Below are positions 29,945 to 38,529 of a DNA stretch of 64,000 nt, piece by piece. The notes beneath the pieces are model-generated. The model did no database searches, was not told the origin of the DNA, and was given only the letters and a program-made list of their open reading frames with translations. A program made the translations under genes and the position numbers. The stretch's first letter is position 1. Every line of letters begins with the position of its first letter. The DNA is from Sphingomonas oligoaromativorans (GTDB lineage Bacteria > Pseudomonadota > Alphaproteobacteria > Sphingomonadales > Sphingomonadaceae), in NCBI RefSeq assembly GCF_011762195.1, contig NZ_JAASQK010000002.1, positions 425,325 to 489,324 on the forward strand, written 5' to 3'.

Positions 29945-32900
29945 ATGCGCAGCCTGTTCGCCACCACCTGCCTCACGCCCATCGCGTTCGGGCTGTTCGC
30001 CACCTCCGCCGCGTCCGCCGCCAACCCCGTCGTCACCATCAGCGCGTCGCAGACCACGCCGGTCCTCACCGCCACGGCCGGCACCGGCGGCACGCCCGCC
30101 GATATCAGCATCACAAGCGCGGGCACCGTCTCGCCCACCTCGGGCACGGCCGTCACGATCAACAGCGACAACGCCGTCACCAATGCCGGCACGATCTCGA
30201 TCAACGGGGCGAACGACGCGATCGGCATCCTCGCCAACGCCGGCGTCTCCGGCGGAATCACCAACAGCGGCACGATCACCGTCAGCGAAACCTACACGCG
30301 CACCGACACCAACGACGACGGCGTGCTGGACGGCCCGTTCGCGCAGGGCTCCGGCCGATACGGCATCCGCACGGCGGGCGCTTTCACCGGCGATATCGCC
30401 AGCAGCGGCTCGATCAACGTCGAGGGCAATGACTCGGCCGGCATCTCGCTCGACGGCCCGCTGACCGGTTCGCTCACCCAGAGCGGCACCATCGGCATCG
30501 TCGGCGACCGCACCGTCGGCATACGGGCGGGCAATATCAGCGGCAACGTGGCGCTGAACGGATCGATCAGCGCGGTCGGCCTCAACGCCTCGGCCGTCCT
30601 GCTCAACGGCGACATCGGGGGCACGCTGGTCGTGCAGGGCGCGATGACCTCGACGGGCTACAGCTCGACCACGCTTCCCAGCGACGTGACCAAGCTCACC
30701 GCGGACAATCTGCTCCAGGGCGGGCCGACGATGCAGATCGCCGGCAGCGTCGCGGGCGGCGTGCTGTTCACCGCCGCCACCTCGACCACGGATTCGAGCG
30801 GCAACACCGTCACCACGACCGCCGCTTCGCTCACCAACTACGGCTCCGCCCCGGCGCTGCTGATCGGCGCGAGCGACCATGGCATCACGCTGGGCGCCGT
30901 CACCTCGGACGCGGACAAGCATGGCCTCGTCATCAACGGCAGCGTCTCGGGCAACGGCGTCTATGACGGCGTCGCCGCCAACGGCCTCGTGATCGGCGGC
31001 CAGGGCGGCACGGTGAACGTCGCCAACGGCATGACCGTCGGCGGCGCCATCGCCGCCACCGCCAACAACGCGACGGCCACCGCCGTGCGCATCGGCAGCG
31101 GCGCCACCGTGCCGCAGGTGACGGTGAGCGGCACGATCTCGGCCAGCGGCGGCGGCACGAATGGCGGCTCGGCCATAGGCCTCCAGATCGATGCCGGCGC
31201 CTCTGTCAGCTCGATCGTCAACAGCGGCACCATCCAGGCCACCGCCACCGATACGGCGTCGAGCACCGCGGCGATCCTCGACAAGTCCGGCCAGGTGACC
31301 TCGATCACCAACAGCGGCACGATCGCGGCGGCCGGCGGCGCGGACGGACAGAATGTCGCGATCGACCTTTCGGCCTCGTCCTCGGCCGTCACCATCACCC
31401 AGCCGGTCGCGGCCTCGGGTGCCACGGCACCGTCGATCAAGGGCGACGTTCGCTTCGGCAGCGGCAATAACAGCTTCGTCATCGCGGACGGCACCGTCAC
31501 CGGGAACACCAGCTTCGCGAACGGCGACAGCAACGTGGCTCTCTCGGGCGACGCCGCGTACACCGGCGATGTCGCCTTCGGACAAAACGGCACCAAGACG
31601 CTGTCCCTCGCGAACACCTCAACCTTCGTTGGCTCCGCGGACTTCGGTGGCGGCCTGGCCCTCGGCCAGCTCTCGATTTCCGACACGGCCAGCTTCACCG
31701 GTACGCTCGACAACAGCGGCAACACGGCGGTGACGGTGAAGGGCGGCACGCTCAACGTAACGCGCACGGGCAACACCTCGCTCGCCTCGCTCGCGGTGTC
31801 CGGCAACGGCACCCTCGGCGTCACCATTGATGGCACGACGGGCGCGAATACGATCTATAACGCCAACACGGCCAGCTTCGACACCGGCTCGAAGCTTGCG
31901 CTGCACTTCTCCGACATCAACCACACCGTCGGCACCTATGCGGTGGTGACCGCCAACACGATCACCGGCGCCACCAACCTGACGACGACGGGCACGGTGC
32001 TGCCCTATCTCTACAAAGCCACCGTCACCGCCAACGGCGCCAACGAGATCGACGTCTCGGTGGCCCGCAAGTCGGCGACCGAACTCGGCCTCAACCGCGC
32101 GCAGGCGGCCGCCTATGACGCGGTCTACGCGGCGATCGCGGCGGACAAGCCGATCGGCGACTCCTTCCTCGGCATCACCGATGCGTCGAGCTTCAACCAC
32201 AGCTTCCGCTCGCTGCTGCCGGATTTCGCCGGCGGCGCGTTCGACACGGTGACCTCGGGCTCACGCGCCACCGCGCGGATGCTCGCCGACCCGGATGCCC
32301 CGATCGCCGACGAAGGCGGCTGGGCCTTCTGGCTCCAGCAGGTCGGCTGGGGCCGCACCAAGGCGATCAGCGACACGGCCGGCTATCACATCAACGGCTG
32401 GGGCGCGTCGGGCGGCGCCGAGATCAAGGCGGGCGAACTCGGCCGCTTCGGCGTGTCGGTCGCCTATCTCGCGGGCAATGACGATGACAGCGGCACCACC
32501 AACGAGGTGAACTCCAACCAGTATGAACTGGCCGCTTACTGGCGCTCCGACTGGGGGCCTCTCCACGCCTTCGCGCGCGGATCGTGGGCGACGATCGACT
32601 TCAAGAGCCATCGCCGCTTCGACGGCATGGACGGCGACGACAAGGTGCTGCGCAACGCCGAGGGCAAGTGGAGCGGCAAGCTCTACTCCGGCACGGCGGG
32701 CCTCTCCTACAAGCTGCAACTGGGCAGCTTCTCGCTGCGTCCGCAGGCCTCGGTCGACTATTATCACCTGCACGAGGGCCACTATGCCGAAGACGGCGGC
32801 GGGGTCGGCATGGACCTGATCGTCGACGGCCGCACCAGCGACGAACTGGCGGCCAACGGCTCGGTGGCGCTGGGCTACAACTTCTTCGACCTCACCGAGG

Positions 32901-33160
32901 ACGAGGGCGGCTTCTTCCGCGCCGAGATCGAGGGCGGCCGCCGCCAGCTCGTCGGCGGGTCGCTGGGCAGCACCACCGCCCACTTCACCGGAGGCCAGGA
33001 TTTCACCCTCACGCCGGAAGACCGCACCAGCGGCTGGACCGGCGCCTTCCGCCTCAAGGGCGGCACCCGCGGCTACACCATCAGCGGTGAGTTCAGCGGC
33101 GAGCAGCAGCAGAATCGAGTGTCCGTAGCGTTGCGTGCCGGGCTCCAGATCGGGTTCTGA
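29945..33160 (+). CDS. autotransporter (type Va) with beta-helical passenger
   Basis: A 1071-residue protein: signal peptide about 1-26, a long Gly/Ser/Thr/Ala/Asn-rich passenger with recurring NSGTI/NAGTI/QSGTI beta-helix rungs (about 45-560), a linker, and a C-terminal autotransporter barrel (about 790-1071) ending in RAGLQIGF with the terminal Phe required for Bam recognition. No protease or lipase motif appears in the passenger, so an adhesin or surface-structure role is likely, but that is inference. AAAGGGG precedes the ATG. A strong intrinsic terminator follows. It lies 89 bases after the TonB receptor and probably has its own promoter. Confidence 0.9.
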   Translation: MRSLFATTCLTPIAFGLFATSAASAANPVVTISASQTTPVLTATAGTGGTPADISITSAGTVSPTSGTAVTINSDNAVTNAGTISINGANDAIGILANAGVSGGITNSGTITVSETYTRTDTNDDGVLDGPFAQGSGRYGIRTAGAFTGDIASSGSINVEGNDSAGISLDGPLTGSLTQSGTIGIVGDRTVGIRAGNISGNVALNGSISAVGLNASAVLLNGDIGGTLVVQGAMTSTGYSSTTLPSDVTKLTADNLLQGGPTMQIAGSVAGGVLFTAATSTTDSSGNTVTTTAASLTNYGSAPALLIGASDHGITLGAVTSDADKHGLVINGSVSGNGVYDGVAANGLVIGGQGGTVNVANGMTVGGAIAATANNATATAVRIGSGATVPQVTVSGTISASGGGTNGGSAIGLQIDAGASVSSIVNSGTIQATATDTASSTAAILDKSGQVTSITNSGTIAAAGGADGQNVAIDLSASSSAVTITQPVAASGATAPSIKGDVRFGSGNNSFVIADGTVTGNTSFANGDSNVALSGDAAYTGDVAFGQNGTKTLSLANTSTFVGSADFGGGLALGQLSISDTASFTGTLDNSGNTAVTVKGGTLNVTRTGNTSLASLAVSGNGTLGVTIDGTTGANTIYNANTASFDTGSKLALHFSDINHTVGTYAVVTANTITGATNLTTTGTVLPYLYKATVTANGANEIDVSVARKSATELGLNRAQAAAYDAVYAAIAADKPIGDSFLGITDASSFNHSFRSLLPDFAGGAFDTVTSGSRATARMLADPDAPIADEGGWAFWLQQVGWGRTKAISDTAGYHINGWGASGGAEIKAGELGRFGVSVAYLAGNDDDSGTTNEVNSNQYELAAYWRSDWGPLHAFARGSWATIDFKSHRRFDGMDGDDKVLRNAEGKWSGKLYSGTAGLSYKLQLGSFSLRPQASVDYYHLHEGHYAEDGGGVGMDLIVDGRTSDELAANGSVALGYNFFDLTEDEGGFFRAEIEGGRRQLVGGSLGSTTAHFTGGQDFTLTPEDRTSGWTGAFRLKGGTRGYTISGEFSGEQQQNRVSVALRAGLQIGF

Positions 33161-33177
33161 TCGGGAGCCCAGGAAAA

Positions 33178-33209
33178 GGGGCGCGGTCGCGAGGCCGCGC
33201 CCCCTTTTT
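33178..33209 (+). terminator. intrinsic terminator after autotransporter
   Basis: GGGGCGCGG (33178-33186) pairs perfectly with CCGCGCCCC (33195-33203) around an 8-base loop, followed by one C and TTTTT (33205-33209). It lies 17 bases after the autotransporter stop. Confidence 0.85.
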
Positions 33210-33259
33210 CATGGCCCGCATCCGCCGCAGCGGATGCACGAATTGGCCCCTCCCCCCCT

Positions 33260-33303
33260 TTGACTCCGGGGCGCCCGATCCCATATTGGTAACGATTGTT
33301 ACC
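33260..33303 (+). promoter_or_regulatory. hppD promoter with overlapping palindromic operator
   Basis: TTGACT (33260-33265) and CATATT (33282-33287) are spaced 16 bases apart, like a sigma-70 promoter. GGTAACGATTGTTACC (33288-33303) follows directly, a perfect palindrome with 6-base arms and a 4-base centre covering the expected transcription start and ending 18 bases before the hppD ATG. The position fits a repressor site. The cognate regulator is not in the window. Confidence 0.6.
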
Positions 33304-33321
33304 GACCTCTGGAGATCGACC

Positions 33322-34371
33322 ATGACGCAGGATCAAACGAACCCGCTCGGGCTCGACGGCTTCGCCTTCTGCGAATTCACCTCGCCCGATCCGGCCCGCA
33401 TGGGCGCCCAGCTCGAACAGCTCGGCTTCGTGCCGGCCGCCCGCGTGCCGGCCCGCGGCCTGACCCTCTATCGCCAGGGCCGCATCGCCTTCGTGCTCAA
33501 CGCCGGCGAGGGCCACGCCGCCGCCTTCCGCGCCGAGCATGGCCCCTCCGCCAACGGCATGGCCTTCAAGGTCGCCAACGCCGCCGACGCGCACCGCATC
33601 GCGCTGGAGCGAGGCGCCACCAACGCCGACACCTCCAACAGCGCCTTCCCGAACGCCAGGGCGATCGAGGGCATCGGTGGCTCGCTGCTGTATCTGGTCG
33701 ACAGCGATCCCTTCGCCGACTGGGAGGAAGTGCCCGGCTGGCAGGAAGCGTCGGCGAAGAACAATGTCGGCCTCGACCTGCTCGACCACCTCACCCACAA
33801 TGTGAAGCGCGGCCAGATGCGCGTGTGGTCGGCCTTCTACAACAAGCTCTTCGGCTTCGAGGAGCAGAAGTATTTCGACATCAAGGGCAAGGCGACCGGC
33901 CTGTTCAGCCAGGCGATGATCGCGCCCGACAAGGCGATCCGCATCCCCCTGAACGAGAGCCAGGACGACAAGAGCCAGATCGAGGAATTCATCCGCGATT
34001 ACAACGGCGAAGGCATCCAGCACCTCGCGCTCACCACCGACAATATCTACGAGACGGTCGAGAAGCTCCGCGCCCGCGGCGTGCGCCTTCAGGACACGAT
34101 CGAGACCTATTACGAGCTGGTCGACAAGCGCGTCCCCGGCCATGGCGAGGATCTGGAGCGGCTGAAGAAGAACCGCATCCTGATCGACGGCAATGTCGGC
34201 GACGAGGGCATCCTGCTCCAGATATTCACCGAGAACACCTTCGGCCCGATCTTCTTCGAGATCATCCAGCGCAAGGGCAATGAGGGCTTCGGCAACGGCA
34301 ATTTCCAGGCGCTCTACGAGTCGATCGAGCTGGATCAGATTCGTCGCGGCGTCATTACCGTGGATGCCTAA
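33322..34371 (+). CDS. hppD: 4-hydroxyphenylpyruvate dioxygenase
   Basis: A 349-residue non-haem iron(II) dioxygenase that turns 4-hydroxyphenylpyruvate into homogentisate in tyrosine breakdown. The three iron ligands are visible: His156 in LDHLTHNV, His234 in GIQHLALTT and Glu313 in FFEIIQRKG, each in the expected family context (vicinal-oxygen-chelate repeats, about 12-140 and 150-330). The start at 33322 has GGAG upstream; the longer open frame would run through the promoter. The next enzyme of the pathway, homogentisate dioxygenase, follows after 164 bases. Confidence 0.96.
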   Translation: MTQDQTNPLGLDGFAFCEFTSPDPARMGAQLEQLGFVPAARVPARGLTLYRQGRIAFVLNAGEGHAAAFRAEHGPSANGMAFKVANAADAHRIALERGATNADTSNSAFPNARAIEGIGGSLLYLVDSDPFADWEEVPGWQEASAKNNVGLDLLDHLTHNVKRGQMRVWSAFYNKLFGFEEQKYFDIKGKATGLFSQAMIAPDKAIRIPLNESQDDKSQIEEFIRDYNGEGIQHLALTTDNIYETVEKLRARGVRLQDTIETYYELVDKRVPGHGEDLERLKKNRILIDGNVGDEGILLQIFTENTFGPIFFEIIQRKGNEGFGNGNFQALYESIELDQIRRGVITVDA

Positions 34372-34510
34372 GGCATCCACGGATGCCGGAGCGCGACCGG
34401 CCGGCGCGGCGGAGCCAGCCCACGGGACTCGGCTTCGCCGAGACCGACGGGCTGGCGGTGAGATAAGATAAGAAAGACAGGCCCTCTCCCGCTCGCCCGT
34501 GGGAGGGGGC
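34360..34510. repeat. three stem-loops between hppD and hmgA
   Basis: GTGGATGCC-TAA-GGCATCCAC (34360-34380) is a perfect palindrome centred on the hppD stop codon. A nested hairpin follows, with outer arms GCCAGCCC/GGGCTGGC (34414-34421, 34449-34456) and inner arms CTCGGC/GCCGAG (34428-34433, 34437-34442). A third pairs GCCCTCTCCC (34481-34490) with GGGAGGGGGC (34501-34510). None has a clear T-tract. They may attenuate or stabilise the hppD-hmgA transcript. Confidence 0.6.
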
Positions 34511-34535
34511 TTGATTATAGGGAGCGGAAAAGCCG

Positions 34536-35858
34536 ATGGTCGAAGCGACGACAAGCGAGACGCGCGTGAGCGAGACCTATCTGCCCGGCTTCGCCAACCA
34601 TGTCGCCACCGAGGCGGTGGAAGGCGCGCTGCCAGTCGGCCGCAACTCGCCGCAGCACACGCCCTTCGGCCTCTATGCCGAGCAATTCTCCGGCAGCGCC
34701 TTCACCGCGCCGCGCGCCGAGAACCGCCGCAACTGGTTCTACCGGATGCGCCCGACCGCGGACCATGCGCCCTTCGTCCCCTATGACGGCGCGCCGCTGC
34801 TTCGCTCCGGCCCGTTCGACGAGGTGCCGCCCAGCCCCAATCGCCTCCGCTGGGATCCGCTGCCCCTCCCCGACCAGCCCACCGATTTCGTCGATGGCCT
34901 CGTCACCTATGGCGGCAATGGCGATGTCGCGGCGGGGAGCGGCTGCGGCATCCACCTCTATGCGGCCAACCGCTCGATGGAGCGCCGCGTCTTCTTCTCG
35001 GCCGACGGCGAGCTGCTGATCGTGCCGCAGCAGGGCACGCTGCGCCTCGTCACCGAGATGGGGGCGATGACGATCTCCCCGCTCCACATCGCGCTGATCC
35101 CGCGCGGCATCCGCTTCCGCGTCGAGCTGGTGGACGGCCCGGCGCGCGGCTATGTCTGCGAGAATTACGGCCACCTCTTCCGCCTGCCCGATCTCGGTCC
35201 GATCGGCGCCAACGGCCTCGCCAACCCGCGCGACTTCGAGACGCCCGTCGCCTGGTTCGAGGATGTCGACCAGCCGACCGAGATCATCCAGAAATTCCAG
35301 GGCAGGCTCTGGACCACCACGCTCGGCCACTCGCCGCTCGACGTGGTGGCGTGGCACGGCAATATCGCGCCCTTCCGCTACGATCTGCGGCGCTTCAACA
35401 CGATCAACACGGTCAGCTTCGATCATCCCGATCCGTCGATCTTCACGGTGCTGACATCGCCCAGCGAGACGCACGGCACCGCCAACGTCGATTTCGTGAT
35501 CTTCCCGCCGCGCTGGATCGTGGCCGAAGGCACATTCCGCCCGCCCTGGTTCCATCGCAACGTGATGAGCGAATATATGGGCCTGATCGAGGGCGTGTAC
35601 GACGCCAAGGTGGGCGGCTTCGCGCCCGGCGGCGCCTCGCTCCACAATCAGATGAACGGCCATGGCCCCGATTGGGCGAGCTATGAGAAGGCGGTCTCCG
35701 CCGATCTCAAGCCGCACCGGATCGAGGGCACCATGGCCTTCATGTTCGAGAGCCGCCACGTCATCCGCCCGACCCGCTGGGCGATGGAGACGCCGCTCTG
35801 CCAGCCGGACTATGACGCGGTGTGGTCGGGCTTCCCCAAGGCGCAGTTCCCCAGGTGA
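34536..35858 (+). CDS. hmgA: homogentisate 1,2-dioxygenase
   Basis: A 440-residue enzyme of normal length that opens the ring of homogentisate to maleylacetoacetate. The iron ligands of the family are present: His340 and Glu346 in [11 protein letters not shown] and His376 in [12 protein letters not shown]. The N terminus ([13 protein letters not shown], then [14 protein letters not shown]) is characteristic. GGAG lies upstream of the ATG. The stop overlaps the GTG of the Rieske gene. The remaining pathway genes (maleylacetoacetate isomerase, fumarylacetoacetase) are not in the window. Confidence 0.97.
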   Translation: MVEATTSETRVSETYLPGFANHVATEAVEGALPVGRNSPQHTPFGLYAEQFSGSAFTAPRAENRRNWFYRMRPTADHAPFVPYDGAPLLRSGPFDEVPPSPNRLRWDPLPLPDQPTDFVDGLVTYGGNGDVAAGSGCGIHLYAANRSMERRVFFSADGELLIVPQQGTLRLVTEMGAMTISPLHIALIPRGIRFRVELVDGPARGYVCENYGHLFRLPDLGPIGANGLANPRDFETPVAWFEDVDQPTEIIQKFQGRLWTTTLGHSPLDVVAWHGNIAPFRYDLRRFNTINTVSFDHPDPSIFTVLTSPSETHGTANVDFVIFPPRWIVAEGTFRPPWFHRNVMSEYMGLIEGVYDAKVGGFAPGGASLHNQMNGHGPDWASYEKAVSADLKPHRIEGTMAFMFESRHVIRPTRWAMETPLCQPDYDAVWSGFPKAQFPR

Positions 35859-36229
35859 GCGACGCCGAGCCCGAAGCCGCGCGGCTGAGCAGCACGCCCG
35901 CCGGCGTGACGCTCTGCCCGCTGGACGCCATCGCCGACGGCAAGGCGCGCAATTTCGTGCTCCAGATGCGCGCGGGCCGCTTCCACGGCTTCGTCGTGCG
36001 CAAGGGCGAGGCGGTGCATGGCTATGTCGATCGCTGCCCCCATGCCGGCCTGCCGCTGGCCCAGACGCTCGATGATTATCTGACGCCCGACGGCGGACTG
36101 ATCGCGTGTAGCTGGCATGGCGCACTGTTCCGTATCGAGGGCGGCGCCTGTGTCGGCGGGCCGTGCGTGGGGCAGGCGCTCGCGGCGTGGCCCGTCCATG
36201 TCCGTGACGGTGCGATCGTCACCGCCTGA
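35855..36229 (+). CDS. small Rieske [2Fe-2S] protein coupled to hmgA
   Basis: A 124-residue Rieske-type ferredoxin-like protein. Cluster ligands: Cys61 and His63 in CPHAG, Cys85 and His88 in CSWHG, with the expected spacing. No transmembrane anchor is seen, so it is predicted to be soluble. It begins at a GTG overlapping the hmgA stop (GTGA), which argues for co-translation and a function connected to tyrosine or homogentisate breakdown, perhaps electron supply or keeping the dioxygenase iron reduced. That role is inference; family members also serve ring-hydroxylating oxygenases, and none is nearby. Confidence 0.88.
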   Translation: MSDAEPEAARLSSTPAGVTLCPLDAIADGKARNFVLQMRAGRFHGFVVRKGEAVHGYVDRCPHAGLPLAQTLDDYLTPDGGLIACSWHGALFRIEGGACVGGPCVGQALAAWPVHVRDGAIVTA

Positions 36230-36289
36230 AATCCTTGACTTCCGCCGCGCGCCGCCGCGTATCTGCGCCAGCCAGTCTAAAGGATTCCC

Positions 36290-36424
36290 ATGCGCAAGAC
36301 CCTCACGCTCGCTCTTCTCGTCGCCGCCGGCCTCACCACGGCCTGCAACACCATCGCCGGCGCCGGCAAGGATGTCGCCTCGGCCGGAAACGCCGTCGCG
36401 CGGACCGCCGACAAGGCGAAATAA
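36290..36424 (+). CDS. entericidin-like small lipoprotein
   Basis: A 44-residue lipoprotein: basic n-region (MRKTL), hydrophobic segment, lipobox TTAC with Cys19, then NTIAGAGKDVASAGNAVAR, the pattern of the entericidin A/B family. Entericidins are small membrane lipoproteins, described in enterobacteria as an antidote/toxin pair tied to stationary-phase lysis; in alphaproteobacteria the role is unproven. AAAGGA lies 5 bases before the ATG. Only one copy is seen here. Confidence 0.8.
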   Translation: MRKTLTLALLVAAGLTTACNTIAGAGKDVASAGNAVARTADKAK

Positions 36425-36577
36425 CACCTGTTGCCGGAAGGCGTCTCCTCGTCCGAAATTCTGGATCGAAGCGGGACGCCTTCTCTTTTTTGCCCCTCGG
36501 CGAGCGCCAGAACGTGCTATATCGGCGTTCAGTCGTTGCTTCCGCTTGGAGAAATATCCGGCCGAAGGGGCACTATC

Positions 36578-36841
36578 ATGGACCATCTCCCTCTGGCGCA
36601 CCGCGCCTGGGTTCATCTTACCGACACGGTCAATCCCGCCGCGCCGTCCGCGCAGATCGTCCACAGCGGCACGCTGGGCGCGATGATACGCTGGATGCGG
36701 GACCAGCCCGAAACCGAACGATCCCGTTTCCTCGTCGGAATCCAGCACCAGCGCAGCCTCATCACCTACCGGGAGATCGAGATTTTCGCGGCACGGACCG
36801 GCGTCCTGGGAAATGAGTTCTTCCAGTCCGGGCACGCCTGA
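36578..36841 (+). CDS. hypothetical protein, 87 residues
   Basis: A small soluble protein with no signal peptide or membrane helix, containing a WVHLTDTVNP start, a central GTLGAMIRWMRDQPETE segment and an ITYREIEIF strand-helix near the C terminus. AAGGGG precedes the ATG at 36578 with suitable spacing. I recognise no family. Confidence 0.6.
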   Translation: MDHLPLAHRAWVHLTDTVNPAAPSAQIVHSGTLGAMIRWMRDQPETERSRFLVGIQHQRSLITYREIEIFAARTGVLGNEFFQSGHA

Positions 36842-36941
36842 GCCTGCCTCGGACTGAGGCGCCCGAGTGAGGGCGCCCCGGCCGGCCGGCGCGACGGGAG
36901 GCGCGCCGGCTATCCCGCCCCGACCCGAGGGGCGCCGTCGT

Positions 36942-37226
36942 TCAGTGGACGCTGCGCCCCGGAAGCGCGCGGGCCAGTTCCTCAAGATCGTCGGGATTGA
37001 GAATCCACGTCCGCGTCGGCCGGTCCTTGCGCGGCACCGGCCTGGTCAGCAGCACGCGCGCATCCGCCTTCGCCCTGGCGGTGAGCGCCGCGAAATGGCG
37101 CACGCATTCGTTGAGCGGCGCGATCAGGGGCGCGGCGCCGTCCAGATCGATCAGCGTGGCCTGCTGATCCTCGTTCACGTCGGGGAGCTTCGTCACTGTT
37201 CCATCCCATGCGGTTGCCGCCAGCAT
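36942..37226 (-). CDS. hypothetical protein, up to 94 residues
   Basis: A small soluble protein ending RTWILNPDDLEELARALPG, with a central helix rich in Ala and charged residues (HFAALTARAKADARVLL). The start is uncertain: ATG at 37226 has no ribosome site, and GTG at 37196 (giving VTKLPDVNEDQ) is a plausible alternative. It lies 52 bases downstream of the TolC-like gene on the same strand and could be read through from the sigma-54 operon. No family recognised. Confidence 0.5.
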   Translation of the reverse strand: MLAATAWDGTVTKLPDVNEDQQATLIDLDGAAPLIAPLNECVRHFAALTARAKADARVLLTRPVPRKDRPTRTWILNPDDLEELARALPGRSVH

Positions 37227-37278
37227 CTGGCGGAGGGCTTCTATCGCCCCGCACCCCGGCTTGCCAGTCGCCCGCGGA

Positions 37279-38529
37279 TTATCCGAAGATGCTCCGGTCC
37301 ATCTTGCCGGTCGCGCGCAGCAGGGCGCCCTCGGCGATCAGCAGGTCGCTGCGGCTGCGCGCCTCGGCGAGCTGGGCAGCACGCAGGCTCTCGTCCGCCA
37401 CGAGGATGTCCAGCGTCGAGCGGAGGCCGAAGCCATATTCCGCCCGCACGCCCTTCAGCGCGAGGTCGGCGGCGGTGACGCGGCTGCGGTTCGCCTCGGC
37501 CTGTGCGCGGGCGCCGGTCATGGCGGCCCACGCCGCCTCGGTGGCGCGCACCGCCTCGCGCGCGGCCGCGTCCTGATCGAAGCGGGCGGCGCGATAGTCC
37601 GCCCGCGCCTGCCGGACCTGCGAGGCGACGAGGCCGCCGGTCAGGATCGGCACATGCAGCACCACGCCGGCCGCCGCCGCGCGTGGGAAGGCATGATCGT
37701 CGCCGCCGGTGGCACGCACGTCATAGCCATAGCTGCCGCCGAGCGAGACGGTCGGCGCGCCGCTGCTCCGCGCCTCGTCGATCCGCGCGGACGAGGCCTC
37801 GGCAAGGCGCTGGCTCTGACGATAGAGCGGATTGGTGTCGAGCGTCCGGTTGCGCGCCTGATCCAGGCTCGCGGGAAGCGCCGCGAACGTCTCCGGTGGC
37901 GGTGCCAGCACCCCCGGCGCGCGGCCGACGATGGCGCGATAACGGGCTCCGGTGGTTGCCAGCGTCGCCTGCGCCTCGGCCAGCGTCGCCACCGCCGAGG
38001 AGCGTTGCGCTTCGAGCTGCGCGACGTCCGTGCGCGTCGCCTGGCCGAGCCTGTAGCGGGCGTTGGCTTCGGCCACCTGATGATCGAGCAGCGCGATGTC
38101 CGCCTGCGCGATGTCGGCGGACTGCTGGTCGTAGAGCAGCTCGGCATAGGCGCCGATCACATCGGTGAGCAGCGCCGCCTCGCTGTCGCGCAGCCCTTCC
38201 GCACCGGCCGCGACGTCGCCCTGCGCCGCGCGCACGGCGGAGGACACGCGCCCGCCCGTCCAGATCGGCAGATCGGCCGAGACGGTCGCGGCGCCGCCCT
38301 TGCCATAGTCGAACTTGTCATAGCCCCCCGCCGCATCGGCCGCCGCCGAGAGGCGCCCGCCGGCGCGCGCCTGCTCGGGCAGCTCCTCCAGCCCCTGCTG
38401 GCGGGCGCGGGCGGCCGCGAAGACGGGGTTGGAGGCATAGGCCTCGTCCACCGCCTGCGCGAGCGTCTCCGCCCGCGCCGGCGCGGCGGCGAGCAGCAGG
38501 CCCGCCAGCATCCACCCCTGCTTATTCAT
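37279..38529 (-). CDS. TolC-family outer-membrane channel
   Basis: A 416-residue outer-membrane factor: signal peptide about 1-20 (GWMLAGLLLAAAPARA) ending at AEA-type cleavage, no lipobox, then two TolC repeats beginning ETLAQAVDEAYASNPVFAAA and a second with LDQARNRTLDTNPLYRQS. It should be the exit duct for the preceding ABC permease and adaptor. Its start overlaps the permease gene by 8 bases. It is unlike the lipoprotein of the mdt operon and forms a separate export system. Confidence 0.9.
   Translation of the reverse strand: MNKQGWMLAGLLLAAAPARAETLAQAVDEAYASNPVFAAARARQQGLEELPEQARAGGRLSAAADAAGGYDKFDYGKGGAATVSADLPIWTGGRVSSAVRAAQGDVAAGAEGLRDSEAALLTDVIGAYAELLYDQQSADIAQADIALLDHQVAEANARYRLGQATRTDVAQLEAQRSSAVATLAEAQATLATTGARYRAIVGRAPGVLAPPPETFAALPASLDQARNRTLDTNPLYRQSQRLAEASSARIDEARSSGAPTVSLGGSYGYDVRATGGDDHAFPRAAAAGVVLHVPILTGGLVASQVRQARADYRAARFDQDAAAREAVRATEAAWAAMTGARAQAEANRSRVTAADLALKGVRAEYGFGLRSTLDILVADESLRAAQLAEARSRSDLLIAEGALLRATGKMDRSIFG

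Noticed and set aside
34499..34786. Alternative open frame overlapping the start of hmgA
   Set aside because: Its translation lacks hmgA motifs; the true frame starting at 34536 has the dioxygenase N terminus and a ribosome site.
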